DNA of 64,000 nucleotides, taken from Streptomyces cadmiisoli (lineage in GTDB: Bacteria; Actinomycetota; Actinomycetes; Streptomycetales; Streptomycetaceae). The notes under the pieces were generated by a model. That model ran no database searches. It was given only the letters and a program-made list of their open reading frames with translations, and was not told where the DNA came from. Both the position numbers and the translations under genes were made by a program. Numbering within the stretch: position 1 is the stretch's first letter; each line of letters begins with the position of its first letter. Shown here in pieces: positions 63,650 through 64,000 of this stretch. The stretch spans positions 8,680,001 through 8,744,000 of the forward strand of contig NZ_CP030073.1 of NCBI RefSeq assembly GCF_003261055.1. The letters run 5' to 3'.

Positions 63650-64000
63650 TCAGGGTACGGTCCAGGAAGCCTCGGACTCGGTCAGGTAGAGCCGTGCGTA
63701 CTCGAGGTCGAAGCCCTTGGACGGTCGGATGGGAACGCCGCGATAGCCGAACAGGTCGCCGCTGCGCCCTTCGAGGCCGGAAGCGAACAGCACTGGCAGC
63801 ACGCGGCGGGCGTACGCCTCCGCCGACTGCGCGAGATGACCGAGGGCGGCCTCGGTCAATCGGTGCGCAGCGCTCCCACCGAGCAGGTCGGCGCGGATTC
63901 CGGTCTTGATGATCCCGGGCGCCATACCGAAGTAGGCGGCCCCGGGATAGCGTTCCTGTCCCGCGATGACGAGCGCCTCATTACCGGCGAGAGTGTTGCC
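63650..64000 (-). CDS. SDR family oxidoreductase, C-terminal part (runs off window)
   Basis: The 3' 351 bases of a minus-strand gene whose start lies beyond the window; no start codon should be assigned here. The 116 codons read NEALVIAGQERYPGAAYFGM then APGIIKTGIRADLLG, which matches the alpha-5 to beta-6 region of retinol-dehydrogenase-like SDRs, with the conserved PG after beta-6. The remainder (TEAALGHLAQSAEAYARRVL ... GVPIRPSKGF) fits their C-terminal domain. The catalytic Tyr-Lys lies outside the window. Confidence 0.7.
   Translation of the reverse strand, partial: GNTLAGNEALVIAGQERYPGAAYFGMAPGIIKTGIRADLLGGSAAHRLTEAALGHLAQSAEAYARRVLPVLFASGLEGRSGDLFGYRGVPIRPSKGFDLEYARLYLTESEASWTVP

Overview
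The window is high-GC DNA with strong G/C third-position bias. SARP/AfsR, SsgA-like, MmyB-type XRE, many secreted hydrolases and GTG/TTG starts point to a Streptomyces chromosome, and the mixture of accessory genes, degraded genes and insertion-sequence (IS) remnants fits a chromosome arm. No rRNA, tRNA or CRISPR was seen.

Layout. 0.3-7.3 kb: small secreted peptidoglycan-binding and I36-like proteins, a DJ-1/PfpI protein, TerB and a GlsB/YeaQ-type membrane protein, then a SARP-NB-ARC regulator whose TPR tail has decayed. 7.7-10.5 kb: a two-gene cassette (EACC1-like adaptor, then a caspase-M16 fusion) bounded by 51-bp inverted repeats, ending in the wreckage of a xanthine-dehydrogenase-type operon; I consider this the most unusual part of the window. 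11-13.8 kb: an SDR, MmyB-type regulator, SDR run. 14.1-17.1 kb: a TPP-dependent E1/transketolase-like enzyme diverging from an Lrp/AsnC regulator. 17.5-23.2 kb: a secreted Asp/Arg-repeat protein, a very long perfect hairpin, a MarR regulator with a probably leaderless transcript, and a giant S8 protease. 23.7-25.8 kb: an SMI1/KNR4 fragment, a YunG-like protein and an HSL-type esterase.

26.2-33.1 kb: a gentisate catabolic cluster made of 3-hydroxybenzoate 6-hydroxylase, gentisate 1,2-dioxygenase, FAH-family hydrolase, MarR regulator, MHS-type transporter and an enolase-superfamily enzyme. Three of its promoter regions share a palindrome that is probably the MarR operator. 33.4-37.4 kb: an AraC/GyrI-like regulator, an SsgA-like protein and a pair of overlapping fluoride-channel genes. 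37.5-48.7 kb: a stress or dormancy-style island with a SulP transporter, two tandem universal stress proteins, GNAT, CMD-like, SHOCT and three-helix-bundle proteins and a P2-type ATPase.

48.9-56.2 kb: a frameshifted small protein, a secreted GH5 hydrolase with a promoter palindrome, and a second giant S8 protease followed by a lipoprotein that looks like the detached C-terminal domain of such proteases. 57.3-64 kb: enoyl-CoA hydratase and acyl-CoA dehydrogenase, IS256 and IS3 remnants, a PIG-L deacetylase and the 3' part of an SDR gene running off the window.

Function calls rest on reading motifs and remembered family sequences; no database search was run.
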